NCBI GenBank assembly: GCA_902475825.1
Contig: CABSBA010000003.1
Span: 1-23,944 of the forward strand
Direction: 5' to 3'
From: an uncultured Collinsella sp.
GTDB lineage: Bacteria; Actinomycetota; Coriobacteriia; Coriobacteriales; Coriobacteriaceae
DNA: 23,944 nt
This document shows, in pieces, positions 16,001 through 23,915 of the stretch. The translations under genes and the position numbers were made by a program. Numbering within the stretch: the stretch's first letter is position 1; every line of letters begins with the position of its first letter. The notes beneath the pieces were generated by a model. It was not told the DNA's origin, did not search any database, and saw only the letters and a program-made list of their open reading frames with translations.

Positions 16001-16868
16001 CGTTCATGCCAATGCACATGATGACGTCCTGCACGGGCGCGTCCTCGCGGCGCAGGTAGTGGAAGTCGTTGGTGGCGATGACCTTGACGCCCACCTGCTT
16101 GGCAATATCGATGAGCGTGCGGTCCATCTGCTCGTCGGTCAGGCCGTTGTCGGTGGTGATGCCGTGTTCCTGGATCTCGATATAAAAGTCGCCGGGATCG
16201 AAGGTGTCACGGAAGGTCTCGGCCCACTTGATGGCGCCTTCCATGTCGCCGCGGTCGATGTATTTGGGGATGATGCCCGCGATGCAGGCGCTGGTGCAGA
16301 TCATGCCCTTGGCATGGCGACGCAGGTTGTCGAGCGTCACGCGCGGCTTGTAGTAAAAGCCCTGCACAGCGGCCTCGGAGACCGTCTGCATCAAGTTGAC
16401 GTAGCCCTCCTGGTCCTTGGCCAGAAGAATCATGTGGTAGAGCTCGGGCTTATGGTCGCGGGCGAGCGTCTCGTCCGGCGTAAAGTAGACCTCGCAGCCA
16501 AAGATGGGTTTGATGACCAGGGGCGGCTTGAGCTCGTCGATGTTGCCCTTCTCGTCCCACATGGCCATGTCCTTCACATACTGGGCATGCTCGCGCGGGT
16601 TTTCCTCGGGATCGGGCTCCACCAGCTCGTCGCGGCGGTCCTTTTCCAAGAAGGCCTTGTCGTGACTCCAGGTTTTGTACTCGGGCGTGTTGTGGTTAAC
16701 GGCGTCGCAGGCCAGCGCCAGGTCGGGCACGCCATACATGTAGCCGTGGTCGGTAATGGCCACGGCGGGCATGCCAAGCTCAACGGCACGGTTGACCATA
16801 TCCTGGATACGGGTTGCGCCGTCGAGCATGGAGAAAACAGTGTGATTGTGCAGATGGACGAATGCCAT
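13065..16868 (-). CDS. dnaE: DNA polymerase III subunit alpha
   Basis: This is the catalytic subunit of the chromosomal replicase. The 1267 residues are somewhat more than the usual 1160-1190. The N-terminal PHP domain keeps HLHNH (H5, H7, H9), ITDHG (38-42), a GCEVY segment and NDFHYL, as in actinobacterial DnaE1, where the domain is a proofreading exonuclease. The polymerase Asp residues are D467 and D469 (PDIDMDFDD) and D629 (MDFLGLRTLT). A likely clamp-binding peptide QTSFFDMF starts at 1002, and an OB-fold and C-terminal domain follow. A segment normally near RKAMGKK reads RKPVAKKK and is followed by a short insertion. The start has GGAG 8 bases upstream and a good -10 (TAGAAT) about 40 bases away. 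The SNF2 gene follows at 38 bases. Confidence 0.97.
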   Translation of the reverse strand: MAFVHLHNHTVFSMLDGATRIQDMVNRAVELGMPAVAITDHGYMYGVPDLALACDAVNHNTPEYKTWSHDKAFLEKDRRDELVEPDPEENPREHAQYVKDMAMWDEKGNIDELKPPLVIKPIFGCEVYFTPDETLARDHKPELYHMILLAKDQEGYVNLMQTVSEAAVQGFYYKPRVTLDNLRRHAKGMICTSACIAGIIPKYIDRGDMEGAIKWAETFRDTFDPGDFYIEIQEHGITTDNGLTDEQMDRTLIDIAKQVGVKVIATNDFHYLRREDAPVQDVIMCIGMNAKVDDPNRMRMTGSEFYMKTEEEMRAMFPYCPEACDNTLEIADKCYVELDWDSIILPRFPLLDPGETHESQFRRECEKGLRQHYGDDWATREICGVNIKERFEYEYKVICDKGFAAYFLIVAEYVQWAKDNGIGVGPGRGSAAGAIVAYAMNITAFDPLENGLMFERFLSPQRTEMPDIDMDFDDERRLEVVEHVRQLYGPEKVTHVITYSTIKAKQAINDAARVLDYPVYMGQRLSKMVSSDPKVKLKQVLEKQPGKEDLFNPDFAEAYKKDDDARRIIDTALSIEGLTRGEGVHACAVLICRDPVNEHVPTKLDTKGGVEITQYEGHTVADMGLLKMDFLGLRTLTVISKAKANIKKNFGIDIKEEEIPFDDPEIFKLMGSGHTAGVFQVESAGMTATIKNMKPTEYKHVVALIALYRPGPLGAGMVSSYINRMNGKEPAVSYDDRLDDILGETYGTMVYQEQVMLISVEMCGFSKGESDSRIRKPVAKKKIKLLTSTVLHWEDGSDETTYDHWMNGAIKNNYTREVAQKIWDDVLEFASYAFNKSHSAGYAILVMQTAWLKAHYPHEYMAAVLTSYTGKTDKIVHYVSACRHDGIPVLSPDVNESGTEFTATKEGVRFGLAGIRGVGTGVAQAIIAEREAGGPFKTLHDFVERVDSSQANRRVIESLIKAGAFDSTGYPRRQMMHFVDKNNPENIIDAAVKRQKDRASGQTSFFDMFGDVEGSGFEVSVPDPDGQEWDRHLKLSQEKEVLGIYVSDHPLRPFEYALAKARDFSFSQIDTGYEVQNPTGGTINQEIPEGKALWWAGMVSSVSKRVTKNGDPMGIVQLEDMEGEATVVVFPKTYKEAEGYLYGEVDPETGAQLSDAFVRIKGKLERSDRGDQIIAQEIVPLELNEENNKPKVFEVMVPNSRFSQGNMARLATVLTANPGGDRVEIFIEQVDGRVLRAEVPAKVNARSIPLLAEAKAIVGNQGRVTVI

Positions 16869-16908
16869 GTAATGAGCTCCGATGCGGGTTCGTGATCTTA
16901 GGGTTACG

Positions 16909-16914
16909 ATTCTA
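16909..16914 (-). promoter_or_regulatory. Candidate -10 element for dnaE
   Basis: Minus-strand TAGAAT (five of six consensus positions) lies 40 bases before the dnaE ATG, in the context GCGGTAGAAT. The -35 region is GC-rich and gives no good match, so the promoter is only probable. Confidence 0.4.
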
Positions 16915-16971
16915 CCGCACGGCGCGGACGGCGCCCGAACCTAGCCCAAACCCACACGGCTCCTCTTGCAG

Positions 16972-17034
16972 TTGCGGTGAAATGCGGACTGTTTGGCGGC
17001 TTTTTTGACCAAAACAGTCCGTATTCCACCGCAA
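16972..17034. repeat. Long imperfect palindrome between addA and dnaE
   Basis: The left arm (16972-16996, starting TTGCGGTGAAATGCGGACTG) pairs with the right arm (17009-17034, ending CCACCGCAA). Over the first 23 bases only two positions differ, and a one-base bulge lets the pairing run on through GG/CC. The 12-base loop contains a run of six T. Neither side has a T-run after the stem, so it is not a normal terminator, although it begins 12 bases past the addA stop codon. The form suggests a REP-like or MITE-like dispersed element. I have an impression of similar palindromes in Collinsella intergenic DNA, from memory only. Confidence 0.7.
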
Positions 17035-17046
17035 GTTATCTGAGAG

Positions 17047-20000
17047 CTAAAGGTTGTAGATGACTACTTGGGGCTCGGCGGGTTCGACGCAGATGGTTGG
17101 ATTCGCCTGCTCCACGCGGACGAACTTGACGGTCACGGCCTCAAAGCCCGCCTTGTGCAGAACGTCGGCGTAAACGCGCGCCTGCAAGGCGTGTTTCTCG
17201 AGCAGCTGCTCCGGCGTCTCGTCCGGCGTGCCACCCGTCTTGTAGTCGATGACCAGTACGCGCGACGGATCCGCCGGGTCGGTTGCCAAGGCATCGATGG
17301 CGCCCTCGGCATAAGCACCGTAGCGGGCGATGTCCTTGTCATCGCAGCCCAGCGAGAAGAACGGCACCTCGGCACGGACACACGGCCAGGCAAGAAGCTC
17401 GGCACGGACCGCCGACCTGAGCCAGCGATTCAGGGCGACATCGAAGCGTCCGCGCTGCTCCGGCGTCAAGCACCACAGGCGCGCCAGCGCATCGGCACGC
17501 TCAGCGGGCAGCGCATCGGCACCCATCTCGATGAGCCACTGGCAGGCGGCGTGGAAGGCCGAGCCCAGCGCCATGGGATTGCCGGCGGGCTCGACAGCAG
17601 CCACGTCCGCATCCGTCATCTCCGAGCCATCCGACTCCGCATCATCGCCAGCCTCGTCCATGGGCACATGTGCCTCGGCGGCACGGTCCTCGGACTCGGC
17701 ATGCAGCGCCGCGGCGATTGACGAGTAGCTATACGAATCACGCATCGGATACGGACAGATGCCCATGCGCACGCCCACTGCCTGGGGATACACAAGCTCA
17801 AACGAATCAGGCTTGGGGTCGGCAGGACCGGGCACAGTTGAGCGCGCAGCATTATCAGCGACATCGACATCGCCGCGAACAAGCCTGCCCTCGGCATCCA
17901 GCGAAGCGTTAGCCTCAAACGCCTGCTCACCAAACGTAAAGTCCGCCAGCGAGATGAGCTCGTAATCGCCCGGCTTGGAGTTGTCGAACACCAAACGGTC
18001 GCTATCGAGCTGCGGCATGTCCAGACTGTCAGTCGGCAGGATGCGGCGCAGCACGTCGTAGGTCAGATCGGTCTCGACGTCGAAGGTCGGCGCCGTCACC
18101 TTGCCTCGGCTCACACCGGCATCCATCGCCAAGATCACCAGCTCGCGCGCTCGCGTCATGGCGACATAGAGCAGACGAGCCCGCTCCTCGAGCGAAAGCT
18201 GCAGGTCGTCGTTGCGCAGGCGGGCAAATGCCTCGGCGGGAGAGCCCGTCGCGCATACGTCCTCCATAAGCTCTGGCGGCAGCCACAGCGACGCGCCCTT
18301 GCCCTTAAACGCGTGTTCAAACTGCTTTTTGACGTCATCGCCCTTCACGAAGGTTCCGTCGGCAAGCTTAACGCCATCGAAGCGCGCCGGCAGCGCCACG
18401 ACTTGCGCTCCGCCCTCGACGCGACCCATCTGTGCCGCACCGGACGATTTGCGCACGCCAAAACACTCGGCAACCGCCACGACCGGATACTCCAGGCCCT
18501 TGGACGCATGCACGGTCATGATGCGCACTGCGCCGTCGCCCTCCTCGTTGAGGGCGCCCGGGGCCTCCTTGCCCGCCAAGAAGCGGTCGAAGGCGAGCGC
18601 GATGGAGCGCGGAGAATTGCCGAGCTCGGCCTCTGCCTCGGCCACGGCGTCGAGCGCCTTGAGCACGTTGGCGGCAATGGCCTTGCCCTCGGAGCCGCGC
18701 TGCGCCAGACGCACGAACCAGCCGGAGGCATTGACCACATCGCGCGCGATGGCGGCGAACGAATCGCGTCCCACGCGACGAAGCGCGTAGCGCAGCACCT
18801 CGCGGGCACGCGTCACGAGCGGCAGGCTCTGCAAACCCGGCACATCGGAATCGCTCATGATGCCCGCATCGATGTTGCGACGCGACGTCTCGCCCGTCTG
18901 CTCGTCGAGTTTGGTCGCCAGCGCCAGGAACTCCTGGGCGCCGAGTGCAAACATCGGCGAGGCCAGCAGCGGCATAAGACCCTGCGCCGTATCGGCCGGA
19001 TTGGCAAGCGCGCACACCAGGGCGCGCACCGTCTGCACCTCGGCAGCTTGGGCAAAGACTGAGCCGCCCGCGATGACGCAGTCGAGCCCCTGGTCACGGA
19101 AGGCCTGTGCGTAGACGTCGGCATTGGTCATGCGACCCAGCAGCAACACCATATCGCCCTGGGGCTGCCCCGCTTTGACGAGCGCTTGGAACCGCTCTGC
19201 AATCGCACGAGCTTTCGCCTGCGTTCGCTCCTGCGTGCTACCACCGGCAACGAAGATCGCCTGGCGGCGCGAAGCCTTTGTCTTGAGCTTGTCCTCGCGA
19301 TCGTCACTCGGCTCAAGATCCAAGAACCCCTGCATCAAACCACCGGTGTCGCCGTCAAAGACGCGCGCCACGTAGCGCAGCACCTCGTCGTGGCTGCGGA
19401 AGTTGCGGACAAGCTTGACGAGTTCGCCGGCGGGGGCATCGGATGCGACAGCCGTCTCGGGCGCAGCAGAGGAGCCCACCTTGCGCTCCTGGCGACGAAA
19501 CACCTCAACCTCGGCGCCACGGAAGCGATAGATCGACTGCTGCGCATCGCCCACGGTGCACAGCGCGCGCTCCCCCGCGCCCGTCAGGTAACGGATCAAA
19601 TCGACCTGCATCTGGTCGGTATCCTGGAACTCATCGATCATGACCATCTTAAAGCGGCCCTCATAGGCTGCTCGGATGGCGGGATAATCGTGCAGCGCCT
19701 CGTACGCCATGCGCAACAGATCGTTATTGTCGAGCGCGGACTGGCCGGCCTTGAGCGCGCGGTACTCCGCCTCCACAGCACGAGCAAGCCCCACCAGCGC
19801 ATCGAGCGCCGGGCCGCCGCAGGCAAGCACGATATTGATAAACGCATCGGCCGCCTCGGCCTTGAGTAGCTCCACCTGCTCCTTAGGAAACGCCTTGCTC
19901 GCCCGAGGCATGTTGCACGACATCATGAGTCGCGCCGTATCCTCCATGGTTTTGCCGCTCGCCTCAAACGCGTCGATGGCGTCGAGTGCCACCTGCGCTT

Positions 20001-20673
20001 TCTCGGTCGTGGCCTTGCTTGTGCCCAACGCCGCACGATAAGCATCGGCAAGCGCCGAGGTGTCGGCCTGGCCACGCGCAACGCGCACATCGTCCATGCC
20101 GCCCGGCAGCTGGCTCGATAGCTCCAACAGGTCGCGCACCAGGCCTTTGATGGTGGTACCGGCGCCAAACGTCCCGCCCTCGCCCGCCATGGGATACCAG
20201 GCGTAGAGGGCCTTAAGCGAAGCGGCGAGCTCGGGCGCGGCATCGGGCGCCGTCGCGCGCCCCAGCACATGCTCGACAGCCTGATCCATAAGCTCATCGG
20301 TATCGGTGAGCACCGTGAACTCGGGATCGATGCCCAGCTCCAGCGCGTGCGCGCGCAGGATGCGCGAGCACATGCCGTGGATGGTCGAGATCCAAGCGTC
20401 GTCGACGGTCAGGGCCTCCTCGTCCATCCCCTCTTCGATAAGCGCGCGGCGCACGCGGTCGCGAATCTCGGCCGCGGCGTCTTTGGTAAAGGTAATGGCG
20501 AGCACCTGGTCCAGATGCTCGACAAACGGACCGGATTCGGGCGAGAGCGCGTAGACGATGCGGCGCGTAAGGGTAAAGGTCTTGCCCGAGCCGGCACCTG
20601 CCGAGACAAACAGCGGGCGGTCGAGCGTTTTGACGACTTGCAGCTGTTGCGGCATCAAAGTCGAAAGATCCAT
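17047..20673 (-). CDS. addA: AddAB helicase-nuclease, subunit A
   Basis: AddA is the motor and one of the nucleases of the complex that resects double-strand ends and loads RecA. The 1208 residues show a UvrD-type helicase: Walker A SAGAGSGKT (K31), DEFQDTDQ from 347, GDAQQSIYRFRG and TVHASKGLEYPVV. A RecB-like PD-(D/E)xK nuclease lies at the C-terminus: GAIDAL with D1127 and VIDYKTGG with D1143 and K1145, followed by the QARVYADVL helix. An acidic, low-complexity stretch at about 990-1022 links the two parts. The ATG is 3 bases past the addB stop codon, with AAGGAGGG inside the end of addB, so addB and addA are translationally linked. All key residues are present, so it should be active. Confidence 0.95.
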   Translation of the reverse strand: MDLSTLMPQQLQVVKTLDRPLFVSAGAGSGKTFTLTRRIVYALSPESGPFVEHLDQVLAITFTKDAAAEIRDRVRRALIEEGMDEEALTVDDAWISTIHGMCSRILRAHALELGIDPEFTVLTDTDELMDQAVEHVLGRATAPDAAPELAASLKALYAWYPMAGEGGTFGAGTTIKGLVRDLLELSSQLPGGMDDVRVARGQADTSALADAYRAALGTSKATTEKAQVALDAIDAFEASGKTMEDTARLMMSCNMPRASKAFPKEQVELLKAEAADAFINIVLACGGPALDALVGLARAVEAEYRALKAGQSALDNNDLLRMAYEALHDYPAIRAAYEGRFKMVMIDEFQDTDQMQVDLIRYLTGAGERALCTVGDAQQSIYRFRGAEVEVFRRQERKVGSSAAPETAVASDAPAGELVKLVRNFRSHDEVLRYVARVFDGDTGGLMQGFLDLEPSDDREDKLKTKASRRQAIFVAGGSTQERTQAKARAIAERFQALVKAGQPQGDMVLLLGRMTNADVYAQAFRDQGLDCVIAGGSVFAQAAEVQTVRALVCALANPADTAQGLMPLLASPMFALGAQEFLALATKLDEQTGETSRRNIDAGIMSDSDVPGLQSLPLVTRAREVLRYALRRVGRDSFAAIARDVVNASGWFVRLAQRGSEGKAIAANVLKALDAVAEAEAELGNSPRSIALAFDRFLAGKEAPGALNEEGDGAVRIMTVHASKGLEYPVVAVAECFGVRKSSGAAQMGRVEGGAQVVALPARFDGVKLADGTFVKGDDVKKQFEHAFKGKGASLWLPPELMEDVCATGSPAEAFARLRNDDLQLSLEERARLLYVAMTRARELVILAMDAGVSRGKVTAPTFDVETDLTYDVLRRILPTDSLDMPQLDSDRLVFDNSKPGDYELISLADFTFGEQAFEANASLDAEGRLVRGDVDVADNAARSTVPGPADPKPDSFELVYPQAVGVRMGICPYPMRDSYSYSSIAAALHAESEDRAAEAHVPMDEAGDDAESDGSEMTDADVAAVEPAGNPMALGSAFHAACQWLIEMGADALPAERADALARLWCLTPEQRGRFDVALNRWLRSAVRAELLAWPCVRAEVPFFSLGCDDKDIARYGAYAEGAIDALATDPADPSRVLVIDYKTGGTPDETPEQLLEKHALQARVYADVLHKAGFEAVTVKFVRVEQANPTICVEPAEPQVVIYNL

Positions 20674-20676
20674 GGT

Positions 20677-23600
20677 CTACACGTCCCTCCTTACAAACGT
20701 TCCTTCGTGGTTATACGAGCAGCGCGCATGCGCGGCCTGAGCCGACGTCGGGTCGACGGCAGCAACGTTGCCTGCCTCGAGCTCGCACAGGCGCTCGGCG
20801 ATGCCGGCCTCCACGCAGTCGAGCAGCGCATCGAAGTCCATGTTGCCGCCCTCGCCCGGAAAGCCCTTCTTGAGGCCCGGGATGCGACCGTCGCCGCACT
20901 CTTCCTCGAGTAACTCGGCACTTGCGGCACCACGCAGCGCGGGCTTGCCGCCCTTGGTCGAAAAGTAGAGCGCAGCGCGGGTATCTAGGCCCAGCGCCCG
21001 ACGCATGGCTTGGGCGTAGATGAGCGTTTGGGTATGCGGCGGCAACCAGCGCGGATCGTCGATGGGCGCCTCGCCCGACTCCTCGTCGCGCACCGTGGGG
21101 TCGGCGAGCTTAAACTCCTCGACACCCGAACGATGCTTGTAGTCGATTACCACGGCACGGTTCTCGGCATCCACATCCACGCGGTCGATGCGCCCGCCGA
21201 GCGGCCAACCGGCATACTCGACCTGGAGCTCGTTGAACGCAAACTCCAGGTAGCGCGGAGCAAAGGGGGTGAGCGCCTCGGACTCGTAGGCAAGCACACC
21301 CTCCAGTTGGGGCAAAATCTCGGCCACCTGGCGCTCCTCCACAGGAGAGAGCGGCACCAGCGGGCCCTCGGTACCGCGCTTGCCGGCGTGCTCGGCCAAG
21401 GTCTCGTCAAAGACCTCGTGTAGCAGCTCCTGCGCGCGCGGCAGATTCATGGGCGTCACGCGCTCCATGCCCTCCTGCGGAAGACGCGCATGCAAGCGCT
21501 CCAGCACGTCATGGACAAAGTTGCCCTTCTCCATGTTGCCAAAGCCCGCATCGATGGACTGAGGTTTGACGCGATACGAGACGAACCAGCACAGCGGGCA
21601 GGTGGAATAGGCCTCGATCTGCGAAGCGGACGTCAGGCGCGGCACGAGCGGCGCGCCCTCGCCCTCGCCATCGCGACGGCGCAGGACCAAATACGGCACG
21701 GCCTCGGCACTCAGATGCTGAGGGGCTTCACAGGTCACGCGCTCGCGCTTGAGACCTTCGCCTGCCGCGGGATCGAAGTCCCTTACGATATCGCCCTCAC
21801 CCACGCACTTCGCCTTGTCGGCGCCAGTGGCCTTAGCATCGTCAGTGGCCTTGTCGGCGTCAGCGGCCTTAGCAGCTTCAGCGGCCTCGGCATGCGCCCG
21901 CAACTCGGTCCACACGGCAGCCGGATAGCACTCGCGCGCCTGGCGATCGTGCGTCACGCGCGCAAGCGCAACCGGGCCGCGTGCCGCCTGCATCGCGTGG
22001 CCAAAGCGCACGCGCAGCAAGGCCGCGGGCTCAAGCGTCACGCCCTCGCGACCAAGGCTCGCCGCCAGCGTGGCCAGCGGTCCCTCCTCGTGCGAGAGCG
22101 GATAGCTGTCCAGATCAACATCGGCAAACAGCACGGCATCGTAGCTGCCGGGGCGCAGAGCCGCCGCGTCGGCAAGCGAAGCAAAACGAACCTGAGCACG
22201 TGGCGCACGGTCAACCTCGTGGGTCTCGTAATCGTAGGCGGTGCTACGCTTGTCCACCCTGGTGCGAATGCCATCGAGCACGGGCACGGTTGCAGCCTGC
22301 GACACGTCGAGCGCGCGGGCGCCATTCATAAGGATGTCGATGGCGTGGCGCAGCAGGGCCACCTCCGCCTGGCGACGGGCTTGGCCATCCAAGCTGCCCA
22401 GCGAGCGATCGGGCAACGCCTCGGCAACGGCAAGCATGGCCTTGAGCGCCGTCACGGGCTTGTCACGCCACAGCGCCTGGAACACGTCCGAGACCACGCA
22501 CAGTACGTTCTTAAACCAGTTATCGTCGCTCGCCGCCTTGCGCGCGCCCCTCACCTGGCCCTGAACGCTCTGCAGCAGGCTCTTAACGCCCGCGGTAGTC
22601 TTGCTGCGCGAAAGACGCATATTCTTATCGAAGGTACGGGCATTGACGGCATCAGCGCCCGAAAGCGGACTGTAGATCCAGTCGGTAAGCTCCGGCGCGG
22701 GCCACCACTCGGTCTTTGACGCCATGCCCTCATCGGCGGCCTTCATGCGCTCGATCAGGCCGGCAAGCGCCGCAAGCTGCCTGCCCGCAATGGATTGGGA
22801 AAACGCCGTGAACTCAACTGTCTCGGCAGCAATATGACGAGCCGCCAGACGAGAGGCGAGCTCACCGAACAGCTGGGGTGCCCGGGCAGAAACAACGAGC
22901 ACGCGCACGGGGTCGGCGGGCGTTGCAGTAGTTTTATCGGCCTTGGACTCCTTGTGCGATTTCACCAACTTATCGATGGCGTCCGCATAAGCATGGGCAC
23001 GGGCATGGGGGCCGGCGACCTCAATAAAGGCAGGCTGAGCGGCGGTCCCGCAAGCGGCATCAGACGCGACGGCGTCCTCCTCCAGCGGCGCGGCCTCAAA
23101 CAGCACACCGCGGGCATCAAATGCCGCGGCAAGCTCCTCGCGCATCGCCGCCTGCTCGCGGGCAAGCAGCACGACGACCTCTCCCCCATTGTTCGCCACG
23201 GCAGATAGCAGCTCGAGCAGGCCGTGCGTAAACGACGTGACACCGCGCACGCATACGGCGCGGGTGCACGCCGGCAGGTTATCGGCCAGGGCACCGGCTA
23301 TAATGTCAGCTGCCTCGCAGGGCTCGACCATATCTCGACGGTCCAAACCGCCCGCGTAGGCACGCAAAAGCTCGAACACACGAGCCTCGGCATCGCTTTT
23401 TGGCTCAGGCTGGCAATTGTTGCCACGGCATCGCTCAGCCGTCGTCCCCGCCACACCCGGTAGCACGTCGCGGGCCATGCGCGCAAGCATGCGCACCGTG
23501 CCCTGGCTGCGCGAAAGCGGCTGCAAATCGGCATCGTCGAGACGCGTTACCATGTCCGAGAACAGCATCTGGCGTTGCAGGTTGTCGACGAAACCGCGCC

Positions 23601-23829
23601 CGTCGCCCAAAAGCTCCCAAAGCGAGCGAAGCCACGACGTAGGCGTCTTGTAGTCGATACCCAGTGAAACACCGGCTTCCGCCGCGTCATGACGGCACAG
23701 GTCGAGCTCGGCAAACGTTGGCGCCAGCAGCACGGCACGCCCGTGGCGAGCAATAAGGTCGGCAAGCAGCGACGACTCGGCATCGCTCAAATCCGTGCCG
23801 GCATTGGTGGTATAGATTCGAACAGGCAT
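20677..23829 (-). CDS. addB: AddAB/RexAB-type nuclease, subunit B
   Basis: AddB is the partner of AddA; it has an inactive helicase-like fold and a second nuclease. The 1050 residues end in a PD-(D/E)xK domain with D882 (GGRIDRVD), D896 and K898 (VIDYKHRSG). Two usual features are absent. The N-terminus (residues 29-45) reads HGRAVLLAPT where Bacillus AddB has a Walker A loop. Of the four Cys that hold the iron-sulfur clasp only C744 (in CPLCWF, with an extra C747) and C1037 (RCSYNHEG) are seen; the expected CxxC and final Cys read Asn and Val. In this it is closer to some RexB proteins. A hexapeptide repeat insert lies at 651-674. The GGAGG site is only 3 bases from the ATG. It is the first gene of the addBA pair and its promoter region is at the window edge. 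Confidence 0.9.
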   Translation of the reverse strand: MPVRIYTTNAGTDLSDAESSLLADLIARHGRAVLLAPTFAELDLCRHDAAEAGVSLGIDYKTPTSWLRSLWELLGDGRGFVDNLQRQMLFSDMVTRLDDADLQPLSRSQGTVRMLARMARDVLPGVAGTTAERCRGNNCQPEPKSDAEARVFELLRAYAGGLDRRDMVEPCEAADIIAGALADNLPACTRAVCVRGVTSFTHGLLELLSAVANNGGEVVVLLAREQAAMREELAAAFDARGVLFEAAPLEEDAVASDAACGTAAQPAFIEVAGPHARAHAYADAIDKLVKSHKESKADKTTATPADPVRVLVVSARAPQLFGELASRLAARHIAAETVEFTAFSQSIAGRQLAALAGLIERMKAADEGMASKTEWWPAPELTDWIYSPLSGADAVNARTFDKNMRLSRSKTTAGVKSLLQSVQGQVRGARKAASDDNWFKNVLCVVSDVFQALWRDKPVTALKAMLAVAEALPDRSLGSLDGQARRQAEVALLRHAIDILMNGARALDVSQAATVPVLDGIRTRVDKRSTAYDYETHEVDRAPRAQVRFASLADAAALRPGSYDAVLFADVDLDSYPLSHEEGPLATLAASLGREGVTLEPAALLRVRFGHAMQAARGPVALARVTHDRQARECYPAAVWTELRAHAEAAEAAKAADADKATDDAKATGADKAKCVGEGDIVRDFDPAAGEGLKRERVTCEAPQHLSAEAVPYLVLRRRDGEGEGAPLVPRLTSASQIEAYSTCPLCWFVSYRVKPQSIDAGFGNMEKGNFVHDVLERLHARLPQEGMERVTPMNLPRAQELLHEVFDETLAEHAGKRGTEGPLVPLSPVEERQVAEILPQLEGVLAYESEALTPFAPRYLEFAFNELQVEYAGWPLGGRIDRVDVDAENRAVVIDYKHRSGVEEFKLADPTVRDEESGEAPIDDPRWLPPHTQTLIYAQAMRRALGLDTRAALYFSTKGGKPALRGAASAELLEEECGDGRIPGLKKGFPGEGGNMDFDALLDCVEAGIAERLCELEAGNVAAVDPTSAQAAHARCSYNHEGTFVRRDV
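21808..21879 (-). repeat. 18-base tandem repeat in addB encoding xAxKAx hexapeptides
   Basis: Four in-frame 18-base units encode EAAKAA, DADKAT, DDAKAT and GADKAK (residues 651-674). The middle units differ by only a few bases. The peptide is rich in Ala, Asp and Lys and is probably a flexible or helical linker before the nuclease half. Copy number could change without a frameshift. Confidence 0.75.
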
Positions 23830-23868
23830 GGTCCTCCGCTCAAACTGTTCGCAATAATCAATGTATCC

Positions 23869-23915
23869 ATCCTACCCGCCCAAGCGGACAGATTTGCCCC
23901 ACGCCAACAGATTTG
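23869..23915 (-). promoter_or_regulatory. Candidate addB promoter region with direct repeats
   Basis: Minus-strand TAGGAT (23874-23869) is a modest -10 match, 39 bases before the addB ATG. Just upstream, CAAATCTGT occurs twice in direct orientation (23896-23888 and 23915-23907), 19 bases apart, or nearly two helical turns. The first copy overlaps the place of the -35 hexamer, which is otherwise poor; this arrangement would suit an activator. No SOS box is present. Confidence 0.35.

Noticed and set aside
14769..16895. A 708-codon open frame on the plus strand, opposite dnaE
   Set aside because: Its product is a Leu/Val/Gly/His-rich string typical of antisense translation of a high-GC gene, and dnaE on the other strand is unmistakable.
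21808..21879. Short regular repeats as a possible CRISPR array
   Set aside because: The 18-base units are contiguous without spacers and lie in frame within addB.
23843..23856. An SOS box upstream of addB (minus-strand CGAACAGTTTGAGC)
   Set aside because: It has the first half GAAC but not the GTTC half at the correct spacing.
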